Positions 6,990-15,324 are shown, counted from the stretch's first letter. The stretch: 30,475 nt of DNA from Paraktedonobacter sp035294465 (GCA_035294465.1 DATGKW010000218.1:1-30475), one strand, 5' to 3'. A program made the numbers and translations. Notes: generated by a model from the letters alone, not told the origin.

Positions 6990-9149
6990 CTACTTTGCAG
7001 ATGCACAATCGTAGAGCGTGTTGCCACCAGCGCCACCAAAGCCGCCAGTGCTGCTGGAGGACGATTGCCACTGGCTTGAAGGGACTACTGTGCAGTGTTG
7101 CTGCACCCAGCTTGTCAGTGATTCCTGGCTGCCTCCAGCGCCGCCAAAACCTCCCCCACTCAGCAGGAAGAAGCGTACCGTGCCATTGGCAATGAGCGCT
7201 TGCAAGGAGCTCGTTGTGAGGATAGGATCGCTTCCGCTGAAGCCACCCATCGCCATTACTGGCTTGTTGGTTGCAAGGATAATGCCATCAGCTTGCATCG
7301 AGCTGGGAACGGCCACCAGGTATTTGGCTTTGCCTTGATTAGCTTCGAGGTAGCTGATCAGCCTGGTATCTGTTGTTTCAGTCCCGCCAAAGCCTGCGAA
7401 TCGCCCACCTGTGCCTGCCTGCGGCCCGGCGGTCGGCAAGTCGGCAACTGTGTTTTCAAGTGCGGGAATGGCCGACCAGTACGCCGGGGTAAGCAGCAGG
7501 GCAATGAGCGCGGGCGAGACAAGGCAGGCCATGATACGCGGCGTCAGTCTCAGTTCTCGCAAGCGCGGGACCAGGCGCAGCACGGCAAGCGCGGCTGCTA
7601 CCAGCGCGGTTGGGATGCTGATCAGGGGAACCAGCCACAGGCCCCAGGCAGGATTGCTGGTGATGATGTGAATCTGTTCTAGAGCGGTGAGAACCAGGGC
7701 AATGGGCAATAGCCAGCCGCGCCAGCCGGAGCTCCTGTAATCACGCCACATTACCACGATGCCGATGCCGAAAAGCGCGCAGATGGCTGGCGCGAAGACG
7801 GTCAGGTAATACTGATGGAAGAAGCCCGCGACGCTAAAGAAGATGCCCATAGTAAGTAGCCACATGCCCCACAGGGCCAGCGATTGCTGCTCGCGATCTT
7901 CCTGGAAACCAGAGAGCCACTGCCGAACCGGCGCGAATACCTTGCTCAGTGGTCCCTGCTGGTGCTCCTCTGGCGAACGTCGGCGGCGTTTCCAGGCCAG
8001 GGCCAGCATGCCGCAGAGCGCGATGGGCAGTAGCCAGACAATTTGCCCCCCAAGCGGTTCGTTGAAGAGGCGAGTGAGGCCTGCCGAGCCGGTGCCGAAC
8101 AGACCACCGCCGCCGCCGGTTCCTCCGGTGAAGTCAGCAAATTCCCTTCGTATGGTTTCGGGGATGTCTCCCGGATTAAAGTCAGGAGTATTCCCGCCGT
8201 TGAAATCAGGAAAATTGCCGGTGCCTGGCGCTCCTTCGAACCGGTCTCCCCGGCTACGGTCGCCATTGATGTTTCTGCCGCTGAAAGCACCGCCGCCGAA
8301 GGTGCCCAGAAGGCGCTGTGTGCCGTTATAGCCAATCGCCAGGCTGATTTCCGAGTTATTCTGGCTTGAACCAACATAGGGGCGTTGCGAGGCCGGGGTG
8401 AGATCGACTGTGAGCGCCCAGGAGAGCGAGATTGCCAGCATGACCAGGGCGGCTACGGCGAGCTGCCCGATACGCATCCAGAGCGTGCGAGGCGCAGCCA
8501 GCAGATAGAGCAGGCCAAAGGCTGGCACGACCAGGTAGGCTTCAAGCATTTTGATATTGAAGCCCAGCCCCACAGCAACCGCGCTGAGCAACAACCAGCG
8601 CCATTTACCCGTCTCCGCTGCCTTCATGATAGCCCACGTGCCTAGCAGCATCGTCAGGGCCAGTGTGCTATCGATGGTATTGTTGCGGTTGGTGACGACA
8701 CTGATTGGACTGACAGCCAGAGCCAGAGCGGCCAGCAGACCGGCGACCGCGCCAAAGTGACGGCGTACCAGTATATAGATTACCAGGACTGCCAGTACGC
8801 CGGACAGCGCCTGCGGAAAGAAAACGGCAAAAGGTGTAAAGCCAAAAATCTTAACGCTCAGTACTTGCAGCCAGAAGCCCAGGGGAGGCTTATCAAGAGT
8901 GACAAAGCCGCCAGGATCATAAGAGACGAAGAAAAAGTTATGCAGGCTATCTGCCATGCTTCTCACGCCAGCCGCGTAGAAAAGATTGCCGAAGCCATTC
9001 TGGCCCAACTGGTAAAAGTTGAGGAAGATAGAGATGAGGCCAATAACACCAAGCGCTATTCGTCTCCAGATGCGCGCTCGCCTGCCGCCCCTTCCATCTA
9101 TTGATAAACCCGGCTGATCAGCCGTTGTCATTGTAGGTGTATCAATCAT
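6990..9149 (-). CDS. GT39-family membrane glycosyltransferase (ArnT/PMT-like)
   Basis: A 719-residue polytopic membrane protein of the dolichyl/undecaprenyl-phosphate sugar transferase type (PMT/ArnT clan), which moves a sugar from a lipid carrier to an outside acceptor. Evidence: a first membrane segment at residues 30-47, an outward loop with the acidic YDPGGFVTLDKPPLGFW segment (around residue 77-94), and about ten further hydrophobic segments. Two glycine-rich outside regions are present: a 75-residue loop with GGTGGGGG (around residues 290-360) and a C-terminal soluble domain (from about 575) with repeated GGFGGAGG. Such Gly-rich GT39 proteins also occur in Actinomycetota. The acceptor is unknown. 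The gene is alone, with an unusual repeat-bearing promoter upstream. Confidence 0.88.
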   Translation of the reverse strand: MIDTPTMTTADQPGLSIDGRGGRRARIWRRIALGVIGLISIFLNFYQLGQNGFGNLFYAAGVRSMADSLHNFFFVSYDPGGFVTLDKPPLGFWLQVLSVKIFGFTPFAVFFPQALSGVLAVLVIYILVRRHFGAVAGLLAALALAVSPISVVTNRNNTIDSTLALTMLLGTWAIMKAAETGKWRWLLLSAVAVGLGFNIKMLEAYLVVPAFGLLYLLAAPRTLWMRIGQLAVAALVMLAISLSWALTVDLTPASQRPYVGSSQNNSEISLAIGYNGTQRLLGTFGGGAFSGRNINGDRSRGDRFEGAPGTGNFPDFNGGNTPDFNPGDIPETIRREFADFTGGTGGGGGLFGTGSAGLTRLFNEPLGGQIVWLLPIALCGMLALAWKRRRRSPEEHQQGPLSKVFAPVRQWLSGFQEDREQQSLALWGMWLLTMGIFFSVAGFFHQYYLTVFAPAICALFGIGIVVMWRDYRSSGWRGWLLPIALVLTALEQIHIITSNPAWGLWLVPLISIPTALVAAALAVLRLVPRLRELRLTPRIMACLVSPALIALLLTPAYWSAIPALENTVADLPTAGPQAGTGGRFAGFGGTETTDTRLISYLEANQGKAKYLVAVPSSMQADGIILATNKPVMAMGGFSGSDPILTTSSLQALIANGTVRFFLLSGGGFGGAGGSQESLTSWVQQHCTVVPSSQWQSSSSSTGGFGGAGGNTLYDCASAK

Positions 9150-9239
9150 AGGTATTTTCTTCTCCTATGTGTGTGACTTGTAACAGCCTTATTGGTTTCG
9201 TCAGAGCGTGATAAGAACTCTGAAGAGCAGACACACTCT

Positions 9240-9268
9240 TATGTCAGACTCTATTTAAGAAAGGTCAA
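9240..9268 (-). promoter_or_regulatory. Weak promoter of the GT39 gene
   Basis: TTGACC (9263-9268, minus strand) is a good -35 box, but the -10 is poor (GACATA at 17 bp or CATAAG at 19 bp). This weakness fits a promoter that needs an activator, and the four-repeat block begins 1 bp upstream of the -35 box. Confidence 0.4.
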
Positions 9269-9269
9269 A

Positions 9270-9313
9270 TGCCGATCAGAAATGTGTAAGATTTTTTACA
9301 GATTTTTGTAAGA
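9270..9313 (-). promoter_or_regulatory. Four 11-bp direct repeats, OmpR/PhoB-type activator box
   Basis: On the minus strand, in order: TCTTACAAAAA, TCTGTAAAAAA, TCTTACACATT, TCTGATCGGCA, exactly 11 bp each. An 11-bp repeat period just upstream of the -35 box is the layout of binding sites for OmpR/PhoB-family response regulators, which bind head to tail. The last unit matches only in its first four bases. No response regulator gene is in the window. Confidence 0.5.
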
Positions 9314-9398
9314 AAGTGCCTGATTTCCATCTTGCAGGCACAAGTATTCAGCAAGAGAAAGTGAAGAGTTTGAGAGCTCTATATATAATAGAGGTGTG

Positions 9399-10433
9399 TC
9401 AGACCAGAGGAGTAGCATCGGAAACAGCTACGGGCAGACCACTTTCGACTGCTTTAATGGCGGCGAACATGAGCGCTAACGTCTTGAGGTTATCCAGCCC
9501 GGAACTTTCGGGGATTTCGCCGTTTTCCACAGCCTGCGCAAACGTCTGTAAGCTCCCCTGACGATCCAGAAAGTCCATTGGGGGCAGCTTGACCGCGCGG
9601 GGGCGTTTGCCGGATGGGCGCAAGAGGACTTTATCGGGAAGCTCACCACGACCTGTCCAGGTGATCTGCCCCCCCTCACAATCCATATGCCACTCTCCAC
9701 ACCAGTTCGTCGTCGGCCCCTGGCTGATCCAGCTTCCGCGGTAATTGACGATTGTCCCGCCATCAAAAGTGATCGTCAGGCAGACAGCAGGTGGATCGAC
9801 AAAGTTGCTCCAGGCAGGATTCCAGGCTTTGCCCATGACCTGGCGCGGTTCCTGTCCCAGCACGAAGCGCATCAGGTCAAAATGGTGGATGGCCATATCA
9901 ACCAGCAGAGGATGCCAGAGCCGGTAATGCCGATGATCGGTGGCGTGTGCAGTATTCGCCGAACGCCGAAAATCAATCTCGACGGAGCTGACAGGACCGA
10001 GAGCCTGGCGGCGCACCAGTTCCCTGGCTGTGAGCACCGCCAGACCAAACCGGTAATTCTGACTGACCATCAAGATCTTTTGGACTTGTTCTGCCAGCTT
10101 GACCAGCTCTGCTGCTTCCGCCAGTGTGGGCGCAAATGGTTTCTCCACCAGAACGTGTTTTTCCGCCAACAGAGCTGCGCGCGTCGTCGGCACATGCCCG
10201 GACAGGCTGGCAGTAATCAATACAGCATCAGCCGGCACCGCCGCTAACGCTTCCTCCAGGCTCAAAAAGCAGCGATCAGTAGGAAGCTCCAGGCGCTGCT
10301 GCGCTTCTACCAGCGCCTGCGCATCTATTTCTACCCAGGCTACGGCCTCGGCAGCCTTACTTTGTGACACAATGTGCTGGAACCAGTTTTGTCCCCAACG
10401 ACCCAGACCAACTTGTATCAGACGTATTGCCAC
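9399..10433 (-). CDS. Gfo/Idh/MocA-family oxidoreductase
   Basis: An NAD(P)-dependent sugar or polyol dehydrogenase of 344 residues. The N-terminal Rossmann fold shows VGLGRWGQ at residues 8-15; the family EKPFAPT motif (around 97-103) holds the lysine that contacts cofactor and substrate; DMAIHHFDLMRF (around 179-190) carries the catalytic-region Asp and His residues. The C-terminal half is the usual beta-sheet substrate domain. It is divergent from a ThuA-like gene, and in rhizobia thuA is paired with thuB, a dehydrogenase of this same family, in trehalose/sucrose-type disaccharide use (3-keto-sugar formation). A ThuB-like role is therefore an inference from context. A TATAAA -10-like box (10511-10516, minus strand) lies upstream, without a clear -35. 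Confidence 0.9.
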   Translation of the reverse strand: MAIRLIQVGLGRWGQNWFQHIVSQSKAAEAVAWVEIDAQALVEAQQRLELPTDRCFLSLEEALAAVPADAVLITASLSGHVPTTRAALLAEKHVLVEKPFAPTLAEAAELVKLAEQVQKILMVSQNYRFGLAVLTARELVRRQALGPVSSVEIDFRRSANTAHATDHRHYRLWHPLLVDMAIHHFDLMRFVLGQEPRQVMGKAWNPAWSNFVDPPAVCLTITFDGGTIVNYRGSWISQGPTTNWCGEWHMDCEGGQITWTGRGELPDKVLLRPSGKRPRAVKLPPMDFLDRQGSLQTFAQAVENGEIPESSGLDNLKTLALMFAAIKAVESGLPVAVSDATPLV

Positions 10434-10673
10434 AATAGTCCTCCTGTAAAGGAACCGCAGAAAATCTCTTTTCGCTCTTGCCCGCTTTTATCCTCAATGG
10501 ATGGGCATGCTTTATACTATCACAACCTGACAGAACTCGATTTCTTATGGGTGCAAGACAGAGATTGGCCAAGATGACTCGCAAAAGGTTTCGGCGCGGT
10601 TTAAAATGGTAATGAAGAAATGCATATCCTCCGCACAAATCATACGCATAGAAGAAGAAAGCAGGCATATTCT
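10434..10673. promoter_or_regulatory. Divergent control region of the ThuB-like and ThuA-like genes
   Basis: A 240-bp gap serving both genes. Minus-strand TATAAA at 10511-10516 and plus-strand TAAAAT at about 10600-10605 are the best -10 candidates; neither has a good -35. The plus strand also has GGTTTCGGCGCGGTTT (two GGTTT elements, around 10587-10602) beside its -10. No clear operator palindrome was found. Confidence 0.35.
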
Positions 10674-11390
10674 ATGGCATCCATTCGTGTCACCGTCTGG
10701 AATGAATTTCGCCATGAGCGAACAACAGAAGCAGTCGCGAAAATTTACCCGCAGGGTATTCACGCAACCATCGCGGCGGCCTTGCAAAAAGAGGAGCATG
10801 TGGAAGTACGTACCGCAACTCTCGATGAACCGGAGCATGGTCTGAGCGGCGAAGTGCTCCAACAGACTGATGTGCTTGTCTGGTGGGGGCATCTCGCTCA
10901 TCACGAAGTAGTGGATGAGGTTGTAGAGCGTGTCCGGCAGAGAGTGTGGGACGGCATGGGGCTGATCGTGCTCCACTCCGGGCATTTCTCGAAGATTTTT
11001 CGCCGTCTGATGGGCACCTCCTGCGAACTGAAATGGCGTGAGGGTAACGATCACGAACGCCTGTGGGTGGTTCAACCCGGCCATCCTATCGTCGCGGGTA
11101 TTGGGGAGTATATTGAGTTGGATCACGAGGAGATGTACGGGGAACATTTTGCTATTCCCCAGCCAGAAACGCTGGTCCTGGTAAGCTGGTTCAGTGGAGG
11201 CGAGGTGTTCCGCAGCGGGTGCTGTTATACTCGTGGACAGGGCAAGATCTTTTATTTTCGCCCAGGCCACGAAACCTATCCTACCTACCATCATCCCCAG
11301 ATACAACGCGTCATTGCCAACGCCGTTCGCTGGGCTGCTCCGTCCGAACCGGTATCGGTGGTGTATGGCAACACCGCGCCGTTGGAGTAG
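10674..11390 (+). CDS. ThuA-like protein (trehalose utilisation family)
   Basis: A 238-residue protein of the ThuA family (PF06283), which has a class-I glutamine-amidotransferase-like fold and is linked to the use of trehalose, sucrose and related disaccharides; its exact reaction is unsettled. The start of the product, SIRVTVWNEFRHE, and the internal HSGHFSKIFRRLMGTSCELKWRE and later GKIFYFRPGHETYPTYHHP segments are typical. An upstream in-frame start exists at 10620, but ATG 10674 follows GAAAGCAGG at suitable spacing and begins exactly where family similarity starts. Cytoplasmic, no membrane segment. It is divergent from the Gfo/Idh/MocA gene, supporting a ThuA/ThuB-like pair. Confidence 0.88.
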   Translation: MASIRVTVWNEFRHERTTEAVAKIYPQGIHATIAAALQKEEHVEVRTATLDEPEHGLSGEVLQQTDVLVWWGHLAHHEVVDEVVERVRQRVWDGMGLIVLHSGHFSKIFRRLMGTSCELKWREGNDHERLWVVQPGHPIVAGIGEYIELDHEEMYGEHFAIPQPETLVLVSWFSGGEVFRSGCCYTRGQGKIFYFRPGHETYPTYHHPQIQRVIANAVRWAAPSEPVSVVYGNTAPLE

Positions 11391-11411
11391 CGTGAGAAGG
11401 CGGGCGATGAC

Positions 11412-11445
11412 TCGCATGATACAATAGCACTATCGTATCATGCGA
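11412..11445. promoter_or_regulatory. 11-bp inverted repeat before the YbaK-type gene
   Basis: TCGCATGATAC (11412-11422) and GTATCATGCGA (11435-11445) are perfect complements around a 12-nt loop. The left arm contains TACAAT (11420-11425), a -10-like box, and the right arm ends where the AAAGGA ribosome site begins. It may be an operator, a terminator for the ThuA-like gene (no T-run though), or an RNA hairpin next to the ribosome site. Confidence 0.5.
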
Positions 11446-11456
11446 AAGGATAGATT

Positions 11457-11984
11457 ATGGCAAAGGAATTACGGGCCAGTGCCCAACGGGTGCAGGATAT
11501 TTTGCAGAGTAGAGGGTTTTCCTTCCAGGTGAGAGAACTGGCCGCCTCGACGCGAACGGCGCAAGAGGCCGCCGCCGCGATTGGATGTGATGTTGCGCAG
11601 ATCGCAAAATCTCTGGTCTTTAAAACACGCGTCACGCATCGGCCTGTTCTCGTTGTAGCCAGCGGGGCAAACCGGGTCGACGAATCGCTATTAGCGGCGC
11701 TGGTTGGCGAAGCAATCGAAAAGCCAGACGCAGCATTTGTGCGCGAGCGAACCGGTTTTGCAGTTGGCGGCGTTGCTCCAATTGGACACACGGAGCCGCT
11801 GGAAACCTTTATCGATCGGGATTTGCTTGAGTTCGAGGCTATCTGGGCTGCTGCGGGCACGCCTTACGCCGTTTTTCAGCTCAACTCGGCCGACCTGGTG
11901 ACGCTGACCGGCGGGAAAGTCGTCTCTGTAAAGAAACTGGAGAGAGAAAAAACAGAACCTTATGGCCCTCCCTCTAGTTCATAG
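11457..11984 (+). CDS. YbaK/EbsC-family aminoacyl-tRNA deacylase-like protein
   Basis: A 175-residue stand-alone trans-editing domain of the YbaK/ProX type (PF04073), which frees wrongly charged tRNA(Pro), typically Cys- or Ala-tRNA(Pro). Seen: the N-terminal 'helix then QEAAAAIGCDVAQIAKSLVFK' segment with the family's key lysine, the VVASGANRVD strand, and the GFAVGGVAPIGH loop with the conserved GxxPxGH residues. Length fits the family. AAAGGA lies 6 bp before the ATG. The last 25 bases overlap the 3' end of the opposite-strand membrane-protein gene. Exact mischarged substrate is not told by these motifs. Confidence 0.9.
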   Translation: MAKELRASAQRVQDILQSRGFSFQVRELAASTRTAQEAAAAIGCDVAQIAKSLVFKTRVTHRPVLVVASGANRVDESLLAALVGEAIEKPDAAFVRERTGFAVGGVAPIGHTEPLETFIDRDLLEFEAIWAAAGTPYAVFQLNSADLVTLTGGKVVSVKKLEREKTEPYGPPSSS

Positions 11985-12397
11985 GGAACATAACAGGTGG
12001 CGTCAAAAATAAGATAGATGGCAAAGGCTGTCATTTTTCTGGAAACAGTGGATTGAGGAGCCATCAAAGGGTACGGTGAGCCAAGGAGAGTAAAGATTGC
12101 TCCGACGCGAACAAGTGGCCAGTCACCATGCTGTTGGATGTCCTCTTTTTTCCAGCACAAAGGATTGGGGTGTGTACTCGATGAAGGACTTTGACACCAG
12201 CCCGCGCGTGCGCAGGTTGCGAGGTTAGTATAGGTCCGATTTGCGTATGCGATGCGGTAGGGCAGACCTCCTTGTCCTGGTAACGCAAATCCAAAGCGAT
12301 TTGCCATCGAGGGAAGTTCTAGCCAGGAAAGACCGCAGACAATGATGAATATTCCTCCAAAGAGGATGATCCAGAAAAGATTACGCTTGTTCCACAT
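11960..12397 (-). CDS. Small membrane protein of unknown function
   Basis: A 145-residue product I do not recognise as a named family. It has an N-terminal membrane segment (residues 8-26, IILFGGIFIIVCGLSWL), a polar middle with paired cysteines (CARAGWC, around 62-68, and another Cys near 81), and weaker hydrophobic stretches around 97-110 and 122-134. The start has a short AT-rich leader with TATAAG-like boxes and AAGG 12 bp before the ATG. It converges on the YbaK-type gene and overlaps it by 25 bp. The N-terminal membrane segment and composition make it plausible, but it could be a shadow frame. Confidence 0.55.
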   Translation of the reverse strand: MWNKRNLFWIILFGGIFIIVCGLSWLELPSMANRFGFALPGQGGLPYRIAYANRTYTNLATCARAGWCQSPSSSTHPNPLCWKKEDIQQHGDWPLVRVGAIFTLLGSPYPLMAPQSTVSRKMTAFAIYLIFDATCYVPYELEGGP

Positions 12398-12686
12398 GTT
12401 TTTTATTCGCCTTATATACTTATAATTCTTTCTGTTACCATGAATGATGATATCATGCAGGATACACAGATTGGCTGTGAATTTGTGCGATGTTTTCCCT
12501 CGGAGAGAAAAGGATGAACAAGGCGAATAGAAACAGGTTGCTTCCTCTAGCGGAAAGGGAAGAAAGTCGAGGAGTTGAAAAAGAGAGCTTTTCCTGTAGA
12601 ATAGAAAAGCCCTCTGCCTGCTTGTTCTCCCTGCCAGTACATGACAGCAGTTGGGATCGAGAAAGATCAGTCACGAGTGTATGCTC
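12398..12686. other. Gap between the small membrane gene and the amylase gene
   Basis: About 290 bp. It holds the amylase terminator (12578-12614) and an AT-rich stretch at 12400-12460 (TATAAG on the minus strand, plus the palindrome ATGATATCAT near 12446) that probably drives the small membrane gene. Short frames here cross the terminator hairpin and are not called. Confidence 0.5.
12578..12614 (-). terminator. Intrinsic terminator of the amylase gene
   Basis: On the minus strand GAGGGCTTTTC (12604-12614) pairs with GAAAAGCTCTC (12583-12593; one G-U pair), 10-nt loop, then five T residues. It lies about 70 bp after the amylase stop. Confidence 0.75.
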
Positions 12687-15011
12687 CTAAGTGTTCAGGT
12701 TATAGTTATTCCCGCCGTTGTTATCCCAGATGCCGTTCTGGTTCTCAAAAGCCATATTGAGCGTCGTCGCTCCCGTGGGAAGCGTGATTGCTGTGGTCCA
12801 GGTGCCATCATTCTGCTCCTCCATGGGCGTATCGGTGATGCCATTCCAATTGTTATAGCCCCAATGCAGGGTCAGGCCGGTAGAGCCGGTTGCCAGGGAG
12901 CTGCTATAGACAATTGTTACCCTTTGCCCGGCCTGCGGACAAGGGATCGCCGTAACTGCTCCAGAGGGAGTAGAGCAAGTTGCGCTCCCGCCGGTCCCTG
13001 CTGTTTCTTTGAGGAGCACGGCCCCGGAATGCCCAGCGAGAGTAAGGGTAACGCGGCCTCCATCGACCTGATAGCCGATGCCTGAAAGCAGGTCGGTCAG
13101 GGTGCTTCCATCGGTGATACTCAGTTCGTAGGCGGGGAGCGTAACGGTCTCCGCGTTACTGTTATTGTTCAGAATGACCGCCAGTGTGTTGTTCTGGTCC
13201 ATGCGTCCGTAGGCATAGACATTGTTCGCGTTATCGGTCAGCAGGGTAAGAAATGAGCCATCAGTGAGCGCGGAGTACGTTTTGCGGATATGGATCAGTG
13301 ATTGATAGAGCGCGACCAGACTGTTGCTGGTTGTGGCCTGCGACCAGTCGAAAGTACGCCGGTCATCAGGGTCGGCGCCGCCCTGCATGCCATATTCATC
13401 TCCGTAATAGATGGTAGGCAGACCTTCGTAGGTCATCTGGAAAATGGCGGCCTCAGCTTCTTCGCCAGTATTGCCATTGGCGCGCGTGCCGAAGCGCGTG
13501 ATATCCTGGCTGGAAAGAAAGTTGGCCATAATCTGCTGAACGCTGCCGGGATAAGCGGCGCGTGAGGCCAGCAGGGCCGCGTCAAATTGCGACGGGGTCA
13601 GGGATGAGGCATTGTCATTATAATCCTTGCCGGTGATCCATTCGGAAACCGGTTCAGTAAATCCGGCGTAATTCGTCACACTATCCCATTGCGGATCGAC
13701 TCCATTGGCCCAGGCCGCGGCATTGCCCCAGTACTCACCCAGAATGAGCGCATTAGGATTGACCCCTTTAATCGCTGTGCGAAATTCGCTCCAGATCTGA
13801 TGATTGGTGATATCACTGCCGTTATTCCCGCCCGCGTCCAGATATTGCGCGGAATCGAGCCGCCAGCCATCGATGCCATCGTTGAGCAGCCAGCTTTGCG
13901 CCACCGAACTTGCATTACCATACATGGTCTCGCGGACTGCTGAGCCGCTGTTCCCATAGTCCAGTTTGGGGAGTGTGTTGTAGCCCAGAAAGTCGGTGTA
14001 CGTTGAAGGCCAGTCCTGAAAGTCGTAATAGGGATAATAAGGGCTGCTCTGGCTGGCCTGGGCCTGTTCAAACCAGGTGTTCCAGATGCCGGTATGGTCA
14101 AACACCCCGTCCAGTACCACATATCCGGCAGGCCCATTGGAGCTGCTGTGCATATCATTGACCAGTTGCCTCAACGCGCTATTGCCGCCCAGATGTGGAT
14201 CGACGTTGAAGTAGTCCTGGGTATCATACTTGTGGTTCGAGGGAGCTGTGAAGATCGGCATCAGGTACAGCGTATTGATCCCCAGGGTATTTTTCAGATA
14301 GCTCAGCTTCTGATCAATCCCCTGCAGATCTCCCCCAAAGAACACCAGGTTATTTTGAGTGCCATTACTGCTGACCAGCGGGCTGGCTCCCCAACTTTCC
14401 TGAATGGTGGAGTAGCCATCGTAACTATAGGCTCCCGTGGTCACGTCGTTGCCGGGATCACCATTGTAGAAGCGGTCAGGCATAATTTCATACATCACGC
14501 TGGTCCTGGCCCAAACTGGAACCATGAAGTTGGGGAGCACATAGAAGTCGTCGGTGTCTGGTTCGCTGGTCGATGCGCCTGCGGCATTGTACCAGGCGGT
14601 AGCCGTTCCATCGATGAGCTCAAAGCGATAGTATTTGATTGAGCAACTGGCCGGAATAGTGCCCTGCCAGATGTCATAAATCCCTGTCGCGTCCTGCGCA
14701 GCGATAGTCATGGCGAGCGTCAGCATGCTAGCGGTCGCCGTGTCATAGTACACAATATGCGCGGCGGTCAGGTCGTTGTGGTACGCACGAATAGCCACGG
14801 TTACGGGCGTGCTACAGGTTGGCTCAAGCTCGTTGTCAAACAGTGGTCCCTGGTCTGAGAAAAGACCTGCCAGTTCGATTGTGTTGTCGTGCGCGGCGGT
14901 TGGGAGCGCGGCGGCATATGCGTGTGTCGTCTGCCCAAAGAGTGAAGAGCCCAGGGACAGGCAGGTAATGAGCAGGATAACCAGGAAAAACCTACGTGGT
15001 TTCTGACGCAT
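12687..15011 (-). CDS. Secreted alpha-amylase-family (GH13) glycosidase with CBM25-like domain
   Basis: A 774-residue exported starch- or maltodextrin-cleaving enzyme. Signal peptide at residues 1-34 (RRFF, hydrophobic core, AYA-A cleavage site). Residues about 40-160 form an N-terminal beta-sandwich as in neopullulanase-type enzymes. The GH13 barrel (about 165-580) shows region I DGVFDHTG (301-308), region II GWRLDSA with nucleophile D386, region III ILGEYW with acid E426, and region IV SSQDITR with D503. Region IV normally has His-Asp; here the His is Gln. A C-terminal all-beta domain (about 590-670) is followed by a module (about 695-774) with LHWGYNNW and WDNNGGNNY, typical of starch-binding CBM25. 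A sigma-54-like promoter match and two leader hairpins lie upstream. Exact linkage specificity is unsure. Confidence 0.93.
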   Translation of the reverse strand: MRQKPRRFFLVILLITCLSLGSSLFGQTTHAYAAALPTAAHDNTIELAGLFSDQGPLFDNELEPTCSTPVTVAIRAYHNDLTAAHIVYYDTATASMLTLAMTIAAQDATGIYDIWQGTIPASCSIKYYRFELIDGTATAWYNAAGASTSEPDTDDFYVLPNFMVPVWARTSVMYEIMPDRFYNGDPGNDVTTGAYSYDGYSTIQESWGASPLVSSNGTQNNLVFFGGDLQGIDQKLSYLKNTLGINTLYLMPIFTAPSNHKYDTQDYFNVDPHLGGNSALRQLVNDMHSSSNGPAGYVVLDGVFDHTGIWNTWFEQAQASQSSPYYPYYDFQDWPSTYTDFLGYNTLPKLDYGNSGSAVRETMYGNASSVAQSWLLNDGIDGWRLDSAQYLDAGGNNGSDITNHQIWSEFRTAIKGVNPNALILGEYWGNAAAWANGVDPQWDSVTNYAGFTEPVSEWITGKDYNDNASSLTPSQFDAALLASRAAYPGSVQQIMANFLSSQDITRFGTRANGNTGEEAEAAIFQMTYEGLPTIYYGDEYGMQGGADPDDRRTFDWSQATTSNSLVALYQSLIHIRKTYSALTDGSFLTLLTDNANNVYAYGRMDQNNTLAVILNNNSNAETVTLPAYELSITDGSTLTDLLSGIGYQVDGGRVTLTLAGHSGAVLLKETAGTGGSATCSTPSGAVTAIPCPQAGQRVTIVYSSSLATGSTGLTLHWGYNNWNGITDTPMEEQNDGTWTTAITLPTGATTLNMAFENQNGIWDNNGGNNYNLNT

Positions 15012-15202
15012 TGTGCTGATCCTCCGTTGCGGTATAGCGCCGGTTTCTAGCCAGCGGGGCGATACACATCAATGGTCAAAGGCCCTTGCGCGTGGTACGA
15101 ACAGATCGTTGTTCGCCACGTAACGCAGAAAAGAACTACAAGGAGAGCACCACAACATCGTGGTTGTGGAACGGATAAAAAACTGTGTTTGACTCAGTTC
15201 TG
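15012..15202 (-). promoter_or_regulatory. Amylase leader with two inverted repeats
   Basis: The stretch between the sigma-54-like site and the amylase start would be a leader of about 180 nt. It contains CCACAAC/GTTGTGG (15150-15156/15163-15169) and CGTGG-TA-CGAACA/TGTTCG-CCACG (15091-15120, two bases bulged). Either may be a repressor operator of LacI type or an RNA hairpin. No regulator gene is nearby. Confidence 0.45.
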
Positions 15203-15218
15203 TGCAAAAATCGTGCCA
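15203..15218 (-). promoter_or_regulatory. Sigma-54-type -24/-12 promoter match before the amylase
   Basis: The minus strand reads TGGCACGATTTTTGCA, which equals the RpoN consensus TGGCACG-N4-TTGCA with GG and GC exactly 10 bp apart. The predicted start of transcription is about 15192. No sigma-54 or enhancer-binding protein gene is in the window, so function is unproven. Confidence 0.45.
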
Positions 15219-15324
15219 AAAAGTGTGTTAGTGGCCCGTAAATCGAAAAATTCAGCGGTCACGGTGCTCTGAACGGGCAATAAAACCGGGAGGAGCGCAT
15301 AGGAGGAGCAAGGCCGGTTCTCGC

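Noticed and set aside
12490..12690. 66-codon plus-strand frame
   Set aside because: Runs through the amylase terminator hairpin and into the amylase 3' end; no product features.
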